Below are positions 36,158-45,640 of a stretch of DNA of 64,000 nt, piece after piece (position 1 is the stretch's first letter; each line of letters opens with the position of its first letter). Position numbers and translations under genes: made by a program. Below the pieces are notes generated by a model that was not told the DNA's origin, searched no databases, and was given only the letters and a program-made list of their open reading frames with translations. The DNA comes from Sphingomonadales bacterium Ga0077557 (GTDB lineage: Bacteria > Pseudomonadota > Alphaproteobacteria > Sphingomonadales > Sphingomonadaceae), in the NCBI GenBank assembly GCA_001464615.1, contig LNFI01000007.1, positions 62,001-126,000 on the forward strand. Direction: 5' to 3'.

Positions 36158-37854
36158 TAGGCATCATCTGCCTCAAGCGGCCGAGCGTAGAAAAAGCCCT
36201 GGCCATAAGTGCAGCCCAACGCGGCCAATGTTTGCGCCAGCTCGTGTGATTCGATGCCCTCGGCGGTGGTCTGCATGCCAAGCGCCTGGGCAAGGGACAA
36301 TATGGCGCGCACAATCGATATCTTGTCGCGGTCAGCAAGCATGCCAGTGACGAAACTGCGATCCATCTTCAGCACGTCAATTGGCAGTTTCTGGAGATAG
36401 GCCAGGTTTGAATAGCCGGTGCCGAAATCATCCATCGCAACCGTTGTGCCGAGTGCCTTCAGCGCCTGCATTGTTTGGGCGACCAGATCGGGATCGGAAA
36501 TCAGGGCGCTTTCAGTAAGTTCAAGCGTGAAGCGCGCGCCGGGGAGGCCAGAGGCGGCAAGCGCGTTTTCGACAAGATGCGGAATATTGTCGCGCTGCAG
36601 CTGAATCGCAGAAAGATTGACGGCAAGTTTGGTACCGCAATTGCCGCCAAAGCGCCTATCCCAGCTTGCTAGCGTCGTGGCGGCCGTACTGATCGCCCAA
36701 CGGCCAAGGGGCACAATCAACCCAGATTCCTCGGCAACAGGAATAAAGTCGGTCGGCGATATTTCCCGTCCGTCTTCCATCTGCCATCGGGCAAGCGCTT
36801 CGAACGAAACCACCCGCCCGGTCGCGAGATCGCAAATCGGTTGATAGGTTAGCCGCAGCAGATCGGCATCAATCGCCCGACGCAGGCTGGTTTCCATACC
36901 GAACTGTTCGCGAACGACGTGGAAAGCCTGGGTTTGGTACGATTCGACGCAGCCGCTGGCCTTTGACCGTTTCACTGCAAACTGGGCGTGGCGAATCAGA
37001 TCTTCCGAATCATCAAACCCGTCCGATCCAAAGGCGATGCCAATCGAACAGGAAACGCGAATCTCGAAATCCGAAAGCCGGAATGGTGTCGCAAGCGCGC
37101 CCTGTATTCGCTTGGCGACATGATCGGCATCACTGCGGCCTTCATCAAGGCTCATCAAAATGCCGAACTCATCGCCGCCGGTCCGCGCCAAAACATCACG
37201 CCCGCGCAAGGCGCCCTTCAGGCGCCGCGCCACGGTGATCAGCAACTCATCGCCGGTCATTGAGCCCATACAGGCATTGACCCGGCTGAATCGATCAAGA
37301 TTGACGATCAGCACAGCAAAGCGTTCGCGCTGATCGGTGCGGTCACCGATCGCTTCCTCCAGCAATTCGCTAAAGCCCGCGCGATTAGGCAGGCCGCTCA
37401 GGCTGTCTGTCATCATTTCGCGCCGCAGATTTTGCTCGGTGCGCAATTCGGATGTGTGATCGATCAGCGTTAAAAGGCAGCGATAGGCATCGGGGCCAGA
37501 GGCCCGCGCCAGATGAATCCGGTAATGGCGGCAATCGACGACATCACCGAATTGCCAGTCAAATGCCTCCGATGTCGCCGCTGATTCCAGAAATGCAGCG
37601 ATCCGCCCCCCCAAAATTGCCACTAATGGCGAACGATCAGCGCTTCGCCCGAAGCTGGCAGAAAACGCATTGGTCACCGCTTCGAAAGCGAATTGGCCAT
37701 CGACCATCGACAGCATGGCGGCAGGAATGGGCAGCAATTCAACCGCTTGGCTGATACAGGCCGGGAGACGCTCAGCAATAGCAGGCTGCTCGCTCGCAAC
37801 GGCCTTCGCCGTGCGATCACTTGTCTTGCTAAATCGGGCCTGGCCAAACACCAT
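36130..37854 (-). CDS. Bifunctional diguanylate cyclase/phosphodiesterase (GGDEF-EAL)
   Basis: A 574-aa c-di-GMP protein. An N-terminal PAS-like segment (about 40-140) precedes a GGDEF domain with an intact GGDEF at 226-230 and a full EAL domain starting FEALARWQ at about 351, with the metal and catalytic signature residues ELTES, DDFGTGYSNL and EGIES all present. Both halves look active, so the net direction cannot be predicted. No transmembrane segment is seen, so it is cytoplasmic and the PAS-like domain would sense an internal signal. It is convergent with cca. Confidence 0.93.
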   Translation of the reverse strand: MVFGQARFSKTSDRTAKAVASEQPAIAERLPACISQAVELLPIPAAMLSMVDGQFAFEAVTNAFSASFGRSADRSPLVAILGGRIAAFLESAATSEAFDWQFGDVVDCRHYRIHLARASGPDAYRCLLTLIDHTSELRTEQNLRREMMTDSLSGLPNRAGFSELLEEAIGDRTDQRERFAVLIVNLDRFSRVNACMGSMTGDELLITVARRLKGALRGRDVLARTGGDEFGILMSLDEGRSDADHVAKRIQGALATPFRLSDFEIRVSCSIGIAFGSDGFDDSEDLIRHAQFAVKRSKASGCVESYQTQAFHVVREQFGMETSLRRAIDADLLRLTYQPICDLATGRVVSFEALARWQMEDGREISPTDFIPVAEESGLIVPLGRWAISTAATTLASWDRRFGGNCGTKLAVNLSAIQLQRDNIPHLVENALAASGLPGARFTLELTESALISDPDLVAQTMQALKALGTTVAMDDFGTGYSNLAYLQKLPIDVLKMDRSFVTGMLADRDKISIVRAILSLAQALGMQTTAEGIESHELAQTLAALGCTYGQGFFYARPLEADDAYQFLVARNA

Positions 37855-37939
37855 ATCTTCATTGCGGTAACCGCAATTGGTTAAAGCCTGTTGAACTCGT
37901 TAGCGACGACGTAGGCCAATCCCAACCCCGCCCAGAACG

Positions 37940-40228
37940 TTAGAAAAGATTGTCGCGCGGAAATCCGTTGGGCGGCATCCGTCCTGCTGCGCCCCGCGCC
38001 GCTCGCCACGGGCCCATATCGGATTCACTCCGGGTACGGCCACTTTCCCCACCCATTGCCCAGCTTAGCCCTTGGGCAAAGGCAAAGGTCGTCACATCCG
38101 CCAGTCCGCCATCGCGGTAACGCTGCAACTGCACCCCCTGCCCGCGTGCCATTTCCGGTAATTCCGTGATCGGGAACACCAGCAGCCGCCGATTATCGCC
38201 AATGACCCCGACATAATCGGCCTGCGGATCAACTGACTTCACGCGGGAAAGTCGCGCGCCCAAACGCGGCGTTACAACCGTCTTGCCCTTGCGGGTTTCG
38301 GCGATCAGATCGGCGGTCTTGACGACGAAACCCCGTCCGTCAGTGGCGGCAACCAGATGGCGTTCGCTGCGGCTCGCCGGGAAAAGGTCGACGATTCCCG
38401 ACTCTCCCTCAAGGTCGATCATCAGCCGTACCGGCTCGCCAAAGCCGCGCCCGCCGGGCAGCTTGTCGGCGGCGAGCGTATAGAAACGCCCGGTGTCGGC
38501 CGCGAGCAATATCTTGTCAGTGGTCTGCGCGTGGAAGGCGAAGGCGGGGCCGTCGCCTTCCTTGAACTTTAGCGCCTCGGTCCCTGCCCCATTTTTCGAA
38601 GCGAGGTCGATATGGCCCTTCATCGCCCTGATCCAGCCGCGCTGGGAGAGGATGACCGTGATCGGCTCGCGATCGATCATTGCTTCCAGGGGGATCTCAC
38701 GCGCCGGCGCTGCCTCGGCGACCGTGGTGCGGCGCTTGCCGAGCACCGTGTCCTCGCCGTAACGGACCAGCAGCTTGCCGAGGTCCTTCTTCATCCGCGT
38801 CCGCTGGCGCGCATCGCTGCCTAGTAACGCCTCAAGCCCGGCTAGCTCCTCGAGCAGCTTGTCGCGCTCTTTGCGCAGCTCCATTTCCTCAAGGCGGCGC
38901 AGCGACCGCAGCCGCATGTTGAGCACCGCCTCGGCCTGCCGATCGGTTAGCTCGAACTCGGCCATCATGACGGGCTTTGGCTCGTCCTCGGTACGGATGA
39001 TCTCGATCACGCGATCAAGATTGAGGAAGGTGATAATATAGCCGTCGAGCAATTCGACCCGGTCGCTGATCTTGTCGAGCCGGTGCTGCGACTTGCGCTG
39101 CAGCACGATGAACTGGTGATCGAGCCACGCCGACAGCGCCTCGCGCAAACTCATCACCCGCGGCGTCCGGCGTGCGTCGAGCACATTGAGGTTGAGCGGC
39201 ACGCGCACCTCAAGATCGCTCAAGCGGAACAGGCTTTCCATCAGCATGTCGGCGTCAACGGTGCGGCTGCGCGGTTCGATGACGATCCGGATCTCGCTGT
39301 CCGATTCATCGCGGACATCGACAAAAATCGGCAGCTTCTTGTCGTTGACGATCGCCGCCAGCGCCTCGATCAGCTTGCCCTTCTGGATACCGTAAGGAAT
39401 CTCGGTGACGATCGCATTCCAGGTGCCACGCCCCAGATCCTCGATATGCCAGCGCGCGCGCACGCGAAAACCGCCGCGCCCGGTCGCATAGGTCTCGGCA
39501 ATGCTGGCCGCACTATCGACGACGAGGCCGCCGGTTGGGAAATCGGGGCCCGACACTTTGGACATGATCGCCGCGTCATCGGCCTTGGGATCATCGATCA
39601 GCAGCAGCGCCGCCTCGATCAGCTCGGCGGCATTATGCGGCGGGATGCTCGTCGCCATGCCGACCGCGATGCCGCTTGCGCCATTCGCCAGCAAATTGGG
39701 GAAAAGGCCCGGAAAAAGCTCGGGCTCTTCCTCCTCGCCATTATAGGTCGGCTTCAGATCGGTGGCGTTCTCGTCGAGCCCGTCCATGAGGTCGACCGCG
39801 ACCTGGGTCAGCCGCGCCTCGGTATAGCGATAGGCAGCGGCGTTATCGCCATCGATATTGCCGAAATTGCCCTGCCCGTCGACCAGCGGATAACGCAGCG
39901 CGAAATCCTGCGCGAGGCGGACCATGGCGTCATAGACCGACTGATCGCCATGCGGGTGATACTTACCAATCACATCGCCGACGACGCGCGCGCACTTTTT
40001 ATAGCCCTGCGCCGGGTCAAGCTTGAGCAGCCGCATCGCCCAGAGCAGGCGGCGGTGCACCGGCTTTAGCCCGTCGCGCACATCGGGCAGCGAGCGCGCA
40101 GTGATCGTCGACATCGCATAAACGAGGTAGCGTTCCGACAGCGCACTATCGAACGGCGCGTCGGTCTGGCCGGGGATCGGGTCGGGCTGCGGCGCGGGCG
40201 CGTCGGGGTCAATCAGGTCGGTGGTCAT
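37940..40228 (-). CDS. parC: DNA topoisomerase IV subunit A
   Basis: ParC cuts and rejoins DNA to decatenate chromosomes, with ParE. The catalytic tyrosine is in [10 protein letters not shown], with [15 protein letters not shown] upstream. The C-terminal half holds the beta-pinwheel repeats ([18 protein letters not shown]). An ATG at 40228 is preferred, preceded by GGGAC; 40276 gives an extra 16-residue leader. In the quinolone-determining loop the residue after HPHGD is Gln where E. coli ParC has Ser80, and Asp where it has Glu84. About 760 aa, normal. Confidence 0.96.
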   Translation of the reverse strand: MTTDLIDPDAPAPQPDPIPGQTDAPFDSALSERYLVYAMSTITARSLPDVRDGLKPVHRRLLWAMRLLKLDPAQGYKKCARVVGDVIGKYHPHGDQSVYDAMVRLAQDFALRYPLVDGQGNFGNIDGDNAAAYRYTEARLTQVAVDLMDGLDENATDLKPTYNGEEEEPELFPGLFPNLLANGASGIAVGMATSIPPHNAAELIEAALLLIDDPKADDAAIMSKVSGPDFPTGGLVVDSAASIAETYATGRGGFRVRARWHIEDLGRGTWNAIVTEIPYGIQKGKLIEALAAIVNDKKLPIFVDVRDESDSEIRIVIEPRSRTVDADMLMESLFRLSDLEVRVPLNLNVLDARRTPRVMSLREALSAWLDHQFIVLQRKSQHRLDKISDRVELLDGYIITFLNLDRVIEIIRTEDEPKPVMMAEFELTDRQAEAVLNMRLRSLRRLEEMELRKERDKLLEELAGLEALLGSDARQRTRMKKDLGKLLVRYGEDTVLGKRRTTVAEAAPAREIPLEAMIDREPITVILSQRGWIRAMKGHIDLASKNGAGTEALKFKEGDGPAFAFHAQTTDKILLAADTGRFYTLAADKLPGGRGFGEPVRLMIDLEGESGIVDLFPASRSERHLVAATDGRGFVVKTADLIAETRKGKTVVTPRLGARLSRVKSVDPQADYVGVIGDNRRLLVFPITELPEMARGQGVQLQRYRDGGLADVTTFAFAQGLSWAMGGESGRTRSESDMGPWRAARGAAGRMPPNGFPRDNLF

Positions 40229-40354
40229 CGTCCCGAGGTCGATAGCGAGGTGACGCCCGCAAGACCAGTCGCCCAATTTTGTTCAAAATGTGGCAAAGCC
40301 CTTTATCACAGTAATGTTATAGGGTATCTATCGCGCGCCACGGAAGAGGGAGCG

Positions 40355-41233
40355 ATGAGCATGCGGTACAGGATGATTGTCGTTACAGCGTTGATCTTGG
40401 TCGGTTGTTCACCAAAATCGGAGAGCGGTTCACAACGAACCCGTAACGCCACAGCGGAGATGGCCTATGATGTTGAGGCCCCTGCGTCCGGCCCCGGCAT
40501 CGCCGTCACCGCCGCACCCGGAGTTGCATTCAACTATGATTATCTCTTCCGGCTCCCCGGCCAGGGCATCGCTCGCGCGCAGGAGAGCCATGCCCAGGCC
40601 TGCGAAAAGCTCGGCATCGCGCGCTGCCGCATTACCGGCATGCACTATGCCGTCGGCGAGGACCCCGCCGACGTCACCGCCACGCTCGACCTGAAGCTCG
40701 ATCCGACCATCGCGCGCAAATTCGGCACCGAGGGCATAGACGCGATCGTCAAGGCCGGCGGCAAGCTCGGCGGTGCCGACATCACCGGCAGCGACGCGGG
40801 CGGCGCGATCAAGGCAATCGATCGTCGGGTCGCTGTCGGTCGCGGGGAGCTGGAGGAAATCGAGCAGAAACTAGCCAAGCTTCCGCCCAAGGCGCCCGAG
40901 CGTTTCGCTCTCATCCAGCGCGCCGCCGAACTGCGTCAGCAATTCGCCGAAGCGACCTCCAGCCGCAGCCAACAGGTCGACAGCCTGGCCACCACGCCGA
41001 TGAGCTTCCGCTACACCGCCTCAAGCGCCATTCCTGGCTTCGATTCGGGCGCACCGCTTTATACCGGCTACCTAATCGGCAAGCAGTCGCTGCTCTTCGC
41101 GCTGACGGTGCTGATCGTCGTCATCGGCGTCGGCGCGCCCTGGATGGCCTTCGCGCTGCTGTTCGGCTGGCTCTACCGCATCAGCGGATTGCGCGCGCTG
41201 CGCCGTCGCTGGAAGGACGCGGCCCAGGCCTGA
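40355..41233 (+). CDS. DUF4349-type lipoprotein A
   Basis: A 292-aa lipoprotein (signal ending LILVGCSP) with an N-terminal beta-alpha domain (YDYLFRLPGQGIARAQESHAQACEKLG in pieces), a central coiled-coil-like helix with many Glu/Lys/Gln (ELEEIEQKLAKLPPKAPERF), and a C-terminal membrane helix pair (LFALTVLIVVIGVGAPWMAFALLFGWLY). This layout fits DUF4349. A clear paralogue lies at 43459. The start at 40355 has GAGGGAG upstream. Function is unknown; it could be an envelope mechanical or sensing protein. Confidence 0.75.
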   Translation: MSMRYRMIVVTALILVGCSPKSESGSQRTRNATAEMAYDVEAPASGPGIAVTAAPGVAFNYDYLFRLPGQGIARAQESHAQACEKLGIARCRITGMHYAVGEDPADVTATLDLKLDPTIARKFGTEGIDAIVKAGGKLGGADITGSDAGGAIKAIDRRVAVGRGELEEIEQKLAKLPPKAPERFALIQRAAELRQQFAEATSSRSQQVDSLATTPMSFRYTASSAIPGFDSGAPLYTGYLIGKQSLLFALTVLIVVIGVGAPWMAFALLFGWLYRISGLRALRRRWKDAAQA

Positions 41234-41240
41234 TTATCAT

Positions 41241-41270
41241 CACCGGCGGACTCGCCTGCGTCCGCCGGTG
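41241..41270 (+). terminator. Hairpin after DUF4349-type lipoprotein A
   Basis: CACCGGCGGAC and GTCCGCCGGTG form a perfect 11-bp stem with an 8-base loop, 7 bp after the lipoprotein stop. There is no T tract, so it may act as a weak or factor-assisted terminator or as mRNA 3' protection. Confidence 0.5.
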
Positions 41271-41286
41271 GGGCTAGTTGAGGGGC

Positions 41287-42186
41287 ATGAAGCTGAAACA
41301 TCTTGCGCTGTTGGCCCCCTTGCTGCTGGGGCTGGCAGCAATGAGCGAAACGCCGTCCCTGCTTACCTGGCCCGATCTGACCAGCCGCGCCCGCCCGACG
41401 GCCGACGAAACTATCAGCTATGGCCGCGATCCCTATCAAAAGGTCGATGTCTGGCTCCCTAAAACGCCGGGCGAGCATCCAGTCGTGCTGATGGTCCATG
41501 GCGGCTGCTGGACAACCAGCATCGCCGATCGGACACTGATGAACTGGATCGCCAGCGATTTGCGCGGGCGCGGTATTGCGGTGTGGAACATCGATTACCG
41601 CGGCGTTGATCGGCCGGGCGGCGGCTATCCAGGCACGTTCAGCGATGCAGCGCAGGCAGCGGATGCGCTCGCCGCCAACGCCGCTCGCTATGACCTCGAC
41701 CTGCGCCATGTCGTTGCCGTCGGGCACTCGGCAGGCGGACATCTCGCGCTCTGGCTGGCGGCGCGCCCCAAATTGCCCTCGGGCAGCGCGCTTCACGCCG
41801 ACCATCCACTGAAGATCGGCCATGTTATCAGCCTGGGCGGCCTGCCCGATCTGAAGGCGACGGCGGCAAGCCCCGACAATGGGTGCGGCACCGAGGTGGT
41901 AGCCGCGCTGACTGGTCCCGCCACCCCCGCACACCCTGATGTGTACGCCGACACCTCTGTCACGCGCCTGCTGCCGCTCGGCGTGCCCGTGGACCTGATC
42001 AATGGCGAGAATGATCGGATCATCCCGATGCGTCTCGGCACCGGCTATATCGACCAGGCAACCAAAGCGGGCGACGCCGCCGTTCTCCACCGCATCGACA
42101 AGACCGGTCATGTCGAGCTGATCGCCCCCGAAAGCGCCGCCTGGTCAAGAGCGGTGGAGCGCATCGAAGCGGCCCTCAAAAGATGA
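41287..42186 (+). CDS. Secreted alpha/beta hydrolase, probable kynurenine formamidase-like
   Basis: A 299-aa hydrolase with a signal peptide (LALLAPLLLGLAAMSE), the HGG-x-W oxyanion motif in MVHGGCWTT, the nucleophile elbow VAVGHSAGGHLALW, and catalytic Asp/His in NGENDRIIP and KTGHVELI. HGGxW plus GHSAGGH is shared by arylformamidases and related esterases. It ends overlapping the kynureninase start by 4 bp, so an N-formylkynurenine-hydrolysing role is plausible, but the signal peptide would place it outside the cytoplasm, where kynureninase acts. The start at 41287 has GAGGGG upstream. Confidence 0.75.
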   Translation: MKLKHLALLAPLLLGLAAMSETPSLLTWPDLTSRARPTADETISYGRDPYQKVDVWLPKTPGEHPVVLMVHGGCWTTSIADRTLMNWIASDLRGRGIAVWNIDYRGVDRPGGGYPGTFSDAAQAADALAANAARYDLDLRHVVAVGHSAGGHLALWLAARPKLPSGSALHADHPLKIGHVISLGGLPDLKATAASPDNGCGTEVVAALTGPATPAHPDVYADTSVTRLLPLGVPVDLINGENDRIIPMRLGTGYIDQATKAGDAAVLHRIDKTGHVELIAPESAAWSRAVERIEAALKR

Positions 42187-43397
42187 CCCGCGACGAAGCA
42201 CGTGCGCTCGACGCCGCCGATCCGCTTCGCCATTTTCGCGGCAAATTCGCGTTGCCCGAGGGCGTGGTCTATCTCGACGGCAATTCGCTCGGTCCCCTGC
42301 CCCGCGAAACCGCGCCAACGCTCGGCGATATGGTTGATCGCCAATGGGGTGAGCGACTCATCCGCAGCTGGAATGAAGGGTGGATTGAGGCTCCGCAGCG
42401 CATCGGCGGGAAAATCGCGCGGCTAATCGGTGCCCAGCCTGATGAGGTGATCGTCACTGATTCGACGTCGGTTAATCTCTTCAAGCTGATCGTCGCCGCA
42501 CTCCGGCTTGATCCGTCGCGCACCACCATTGTTACCGAAGCCGGTAATTTCCCCACCGACCTGCATGTTGCAGAAGGCGCTGTCGGCTGTGTGCCTGGCG
42601 CGACGCTGAAACTTGTCTCCCGTGACCAGATCGCAGAAGCAATTGACGAGACCACTGCCCTGCTGTTGCTCACCCACGTCCATTACAAGTCCGCCGAACG
42701 CTTCGACATGGCGGCCTGGACGGCCCGCGCGCATGCACGTGGCGCGCTGGTGCTGTGGGACCTTAGTCATAGCGCTGGCGCTGTGCCGATCGACCTCAAC
42801 GGCGCGGCGGCCGATCTGGCGGTTGGATGCGGTTATAAATATCTGAATGGCGGCCCCGGCGCGCCAGCCTATCTCTATGTCGCTGCACGGCTCCAGGAAC
42901 GGCTCGCCAACCCCGTGTCGGGCTGGATGGGCCATGCCGCCCCCTTTGCTTTTGCTGATGCCTATACGCCGGCCCCCGGCATGGCGCGCTGGCTGGCAGG
43001 CACACCGCCGATGCTTGCCATGGCGGCGCTTGAAAGCGGGGTCGATCTGATGCTTGAGGCCAACCCGGTCGCCATCGCCACCAAAAGCGCCGTGCTATTC
43101 GATCTGATGCGCTCGATCGGCGATACGCTTGGCCTCGATTGCATCAGCCCCGGCGATCCTATGATGCGCGGTAGCCATATCAGCTTCCGCCACCCCCACG
43201 CCTATGCGCTCTGCCAGGCGCTGATCGCCGAGGGCGTGATCGGCGATTTTCGCGATCCCGATATCCTGCGATTCGGGCTGACGCCGCTCTATCTTGGCTA
43301 TGAAGATGTCGTGATCGCTGGCGAAAAACTGGCCGCCATCCTTGCCGGTCAGCGCCACCTCGCACCGACATTCTCAAAGCGGTACGCGGTCACCTGA
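42183..43397 (+). CDS. kynU: Kynureninase
   Basis: PLP enzyme that splits kynurenine to anthranilate and alanine in tryptophan catabolism. The 404-aa protein has VVYLDGNSLGPLPRE near the N terminus, the SVNLFKLIVAAL helix, WDLSHSAGA and the PLP-lysine motif CGYKYLNGGPG. It is full length and overlaps the upstream hydrolase by 4 bp. No tryptophan 2,3-dioxygenase gene is in the window. Confidence 0.96.
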   Translation: MTRDEARALDAADPLRHFRGKFALPEGVVYLDGNSLGPLPRETAPTLGDMVDRQWGERLIRSWNEGWIEAPQRIGGKIARLIGAQPDEVIVTDSTSVNLFKLIVAALRLDPSRTTIVTEAGNFPTDLHVAEGAVGCVPGATLKLVSRDQIAEAIDETTALLLLTHVHYKSAERFDMAAWTARAHARGALVLWDLSHSAGAVPIDLNGAAADLAVGCGYKYLNGGPGAPAYLYVAARLQERLANPVSGWMGHAAPFAFADAYTPAPGMARWLAGTPPMLAMAALESGVDLMLEANPVAIATKSAVLFDLMRSIGDTLGLDCISPGDPMMRGSHISFRHPHAYALCQALIAEGVIGDFRDPDILRFGLTPLYLGYEDVVIAGEKLAAILAGQRHLAPTFSKRYAVT

Positions 43398-43458
43398 TCT
43401 TCGATTGGTCCTAAAGCCCGTCTGCGATATGGTTAACGCTGGGTTGAAGGAGACGGTA

Positions 43459-44385
43459 ATGCGATTCGCCATCACTGTTGGGGGCAAGATTGCGGGGCTG
43501 TTGCTGCTGCTGGCGGGGTGCGCCCCGATCGGCGTTGATCCTTCTGGTGGGGCCAATGGCGGCGGATCGGTTGGCATTAATCGCAGCGAAGGCACCGCGA
43601 TCGGTGATGATTTCGATTATCGCTATGCCTTCCGCTTGCCGGCCGCCCGGATAGCCGAAGTGCAGGACAGCCATGTCCGCGCCTGCGATCAACTGGGTCG
43701 GCAGCGTTGCCGCGTGCTGACGAATCGCTACCATGTCAACGATCAGGACAACAGCGTTTCGGCGGTGCTGGCCTTCCAAATCGATCCCATGATCGCACGG
43801 ACTTTCGGCCGGTCTGCAGGCGCTACGGTCAAATCGGCAGCGGGTCTCGTCATGGATTCGCGGATGATCGGCACAAATGAAGCGATGCGTGCAGGCGGTG
43901 TAATCGCGCGGATTCGCGAAGAGATCACCAAGATCGACATGCAGCTCAAGGGCTCGCTCAGCGATGCGCAGCGTGCCGAGGCCACTGAAAAACGGGCCAG
44001 GCTGCGCGCCGCCGTTGCGACCATTAGCGATCTGGATCAGGCCTCTGCACAGGGGGTAGCGACGACGCCGATGCTGTTCACCTATCAATCCGGCTTGGTG
44101 ATCCCTGCATTGGGCGGGTCCAGCACCGCGACATTCGACAATGCCGGACAAGCCTTCATCCAATCAGCCGCCGCCATGGCGCAGGTGCTTGCCGGGGTCG
44201 GCCCCTGGCTGCTGGTCCTGCTGGGTGTCGCGCTGATCCTGCGTCAATTCGTCCAGCCCGAGGAGCCAGAGCCTGCCCGCACGGTCGGCGTTCCCCTGCC
44301 TGCCAAGGAGGAAAGCCGTAACGTCGTCCGGCGCTGGTTCGGTCGCGACGCTGAACCTGCGGAGGAAACTGAACCGGTCAGCTGA
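43459..44385 (+). CDS. DUF4349-type lipoprotein B (paralogue of A)
   Basis: A 308-aa lipoprotein (LLLLAGCAP) sharing the same arrangement as protein A: DYRYAFRLPAARIAEVQDSHVRACDQLG at the N terminus aligns with A's start phrase by phrase, then IARTFGR matching IARKFGT, a coiled-coil helix rich in Arg/Glu, and a C-terminal membrane segment (GPWLLVLLGVALIL) with a charged tail. The start at 43459 has AAGGAG upstream. It follows kynU by 61 bp. The two copies flank the hydrolase-kynU pair, suggesting duplication of a genomic unit. Confidence 0.75.
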   Translation: MRFAITVGGKIAGLLLLLAGCAPIGVDPSGGANGGGSVGINRSEGTAIGDDFDYRYAFRLPAARIAEVQDSHVRACDQLGRQRCRVLTNRYHVNDQDNSVSAVLAFQIDPMIARTFGRSAGATVKSAAGLVMDSRMIGTNEAMRAGGVIARIREEITKIDMQLKGSLSDAQRAEATEKRARLRAAVATISDLDQASAQGVATTPMLFTYQSGLVIPALGGSSTATFDNAGQAFIQSAAAMAQVLAGVGPWLLVLLGVALILRQFVQPEEPEPARTVGVPLPAKEESRNVVRRWFGRDAEPAEETEPVS

Positions 44386-44398
44386 GCCATTGCCGCGA

Positions 44399-44427
44399 TT
44401 GCGCGGCCCCGGTGCTTTCTATATAGG
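44399..44427 (+). promoter_or_regulatory. Putative purC promoter
   Basis: TTGCGC (44399-44404), a 17-bp spacer and TATAGG (44422-44427) make a plausible sigma-70-type promoter just ahead of the hairpin leader. The only other upstream gene ends at 44385. Confidence 0.45.
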
Positions 44428-44437
44428 GGTACCTCTT

Positions 44438-44490
44438 GCCCCGGCCCGCGCGACCTTGTTGACCGCGTGGCCGGGGCCGATCTTTTTTAT
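44438..44490 (+). terminator. Terminator-like leader hairpin of purC (attenuator candidate)
   Basis: GCCCCGGCCCGCGCG and CGCGTGGCCGGGGC form a long GC-rich stem with an 11-base loop, followed by a run of six T residues. Stem and T run end only 15 bp before the purC start, and the T run runs into its AAGG. Placed after a likely promoter, it may act as an attenuator, or terminate the preceding lipoprotein transcript. Confidence 0.6.
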
Positions 44491-44504
44491 AAGGTATCGC
44501 CGCC

Positions 44505-45284
44505 ATGGCACGCCGCCGCCAAATCTATGAAGGCAAGGCCAAAATCCTGTACGAGGGCCCGGAACCCGGCACCCTCATTCAATATTTCAAGGATGATGCG
44601 ACCGCCTTCAACGCCCAGAAAAAGGGCACGATCAGCGGCAAGGGCGTGCTGAACAACCGGATTTCCGAGCATATCTTCACCCTGCTCGCAACAATCGGCG
44701 TGCCGACGCATTTCATCCGGCGGCTCAACATGCGCGAACAGCTCATTCGCCAGGTGGAGATCGTGCCGATTGAGGTCGTCGTCCGCAACGTTGCGGCGGG
44801 ATCGCTCAGCAAGCGGCTCGGCATTGAAGAGGGCACCCAGTTGCCCCGAACGATCATCGAATATTTCTACAAGGATGATGCGCTGGGTGATCCGATGATC
44901 ACCGACGAACACATCTCTTGCTTCGGTTGGGCAAGCCAGGAGGAAATGCACGACATCGCCGATCTGGCGATTCGCGTGAATGATTTCCTGTGCGGCCTGT
45001 TCGCCGGCATCGGCATCCGTTTAGTCGACTTCAAACTCGAATTCGGGCGGATCTGGGACAATGACTATGCCCGGATCATTCTTGCCGACGAAATCAGCCC
45101 CGATGGCTGCCGGTTGTGGGACATGGCGAGCGGCGAAAAGCTCGACAAGGATCGCTTCCGCCGCGATCTTGGCGGCGAGGTTGAGGCCTATCAGGAAGTG
45201 GCGCGCCGTCTTGGCCTGCTCCCCGAAGGGGCAGACAGCGCTGTGCTCGATCTGGAAGAACATCGGCTGAAACGCGGCAAGTGA
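44505..45284 (+). CDS. purC: Phosphoribosylaminoimidazole-succinocarboxamide synthase
   Basis: SAICAR synthetase joins aspartate to CAIR in purine synthesis. The N-terminal substrate phrase is [14 protein letters not shown], followed by [13 protein letters not shown] and the central [16 protein letters not shown] with ribose-phosphate contacts; later [11 protein letters not shown] and [14 protein letters not shown] are typical. Length is 259 aa. purS follows after 65 bp. Confidence 0.96.
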   Translation: MARRRQIYEGKAKILYEGPEPGTLIQYFKDDATAFNAQKKGTISGKGVLNNRISEHIFTLLATIGVPTHFIRRLNMREQLIRQVEIVPIEVVVRNVAAGSLSKRLGIEEGTQLPRTIIEYFYKDDALGDPMITDEHISCFGWASQEEMHDIADLAIRVNDFLCGLFAGIGIRLVDFKLEFGRIWDNDYARIILADEISPDGCRLWDMASGEKLDKDRFRRDLGGEVEAYQEVARRLGLLPEGADSAVLDLEEHRLKRGK

Positions 45285-45349
45285 CGGTTGCAGCCTTGCG
45301 CTGCCCTCGGCATAGGACCCTGCCATCAGCCATTATGTGAGCCTGTCCG

Positions 45350-45640
45350 ATGAAGTTGCGCATTTTTGTGACCCTGAAGCCAGGCGTGCTCGATCCCCAG
45401 GGTCGAGCGATCCATAAGGCGCTAGATGGGCTGGGCTTTAAGGGCATCAATGATGTCCGCGCCGGTAAGCTGATCGAACTCGATGTTGCCGATGACACGA
45501 CCGACACCCAGATCGACGAGATGTGCCGCAAACTGCTCGCCAACACGGTGATCGAGAATTACCGCGTGGAAGCAGCATCGCCAGAAAAAGTGGGAACCGG
45601 TTTTTCGTCCGCCGATGCGCCCAACGAGAAAACGGCATGA
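45350..45640 (+). CDS. purS: Phosphoribosylformylglycinamidine synthase subunit PurS with C-terminal tail
   Basis: PurS binds PurQ and PurL in the multisubunit FGAM synthase and passes ammonia between them. The family core ends around YRVEAASP (about residue 75), but this protein continues with a tail of about 20 residues ([17 protein letters not shown]). The tail is encoded by a palindromic segment (45585-45605) identical in style to a repeat found across Alphaproteobacteria. The start is ATG at 45350. Its stop overlaps the purQ start (ATGA). Confidence 0.9.
   Translation: MKLRIFVTLKPGVLDPQGRAIHKALDGLGFKGINDVRAGKLIELDVADDTTDTQIDEMCRKLLANTVIENYRVEAASPEKVGTGFSSADAPNEKTA
45585..45605 (+). repeat. 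Palindromic repeat inside purS 3' end
   Basis: AAAAAGTGGGAACCGGTTTTT is a near-palindrome of a type (AAGTGGGAACCGGTTTT) known as an abundant intergenic repeat in several Alphaproteobacteria. Here it lies in frame within purS. Copies elsewhere would settle the assignment; none is found in this window. Confidence 0.5.

Noticed and set aside
39083-40069. 328-codon plus-strand frame opposite parC
   Set aside because: It mirrors parC, which has the catalytic Tyr and the pinwheel domain.
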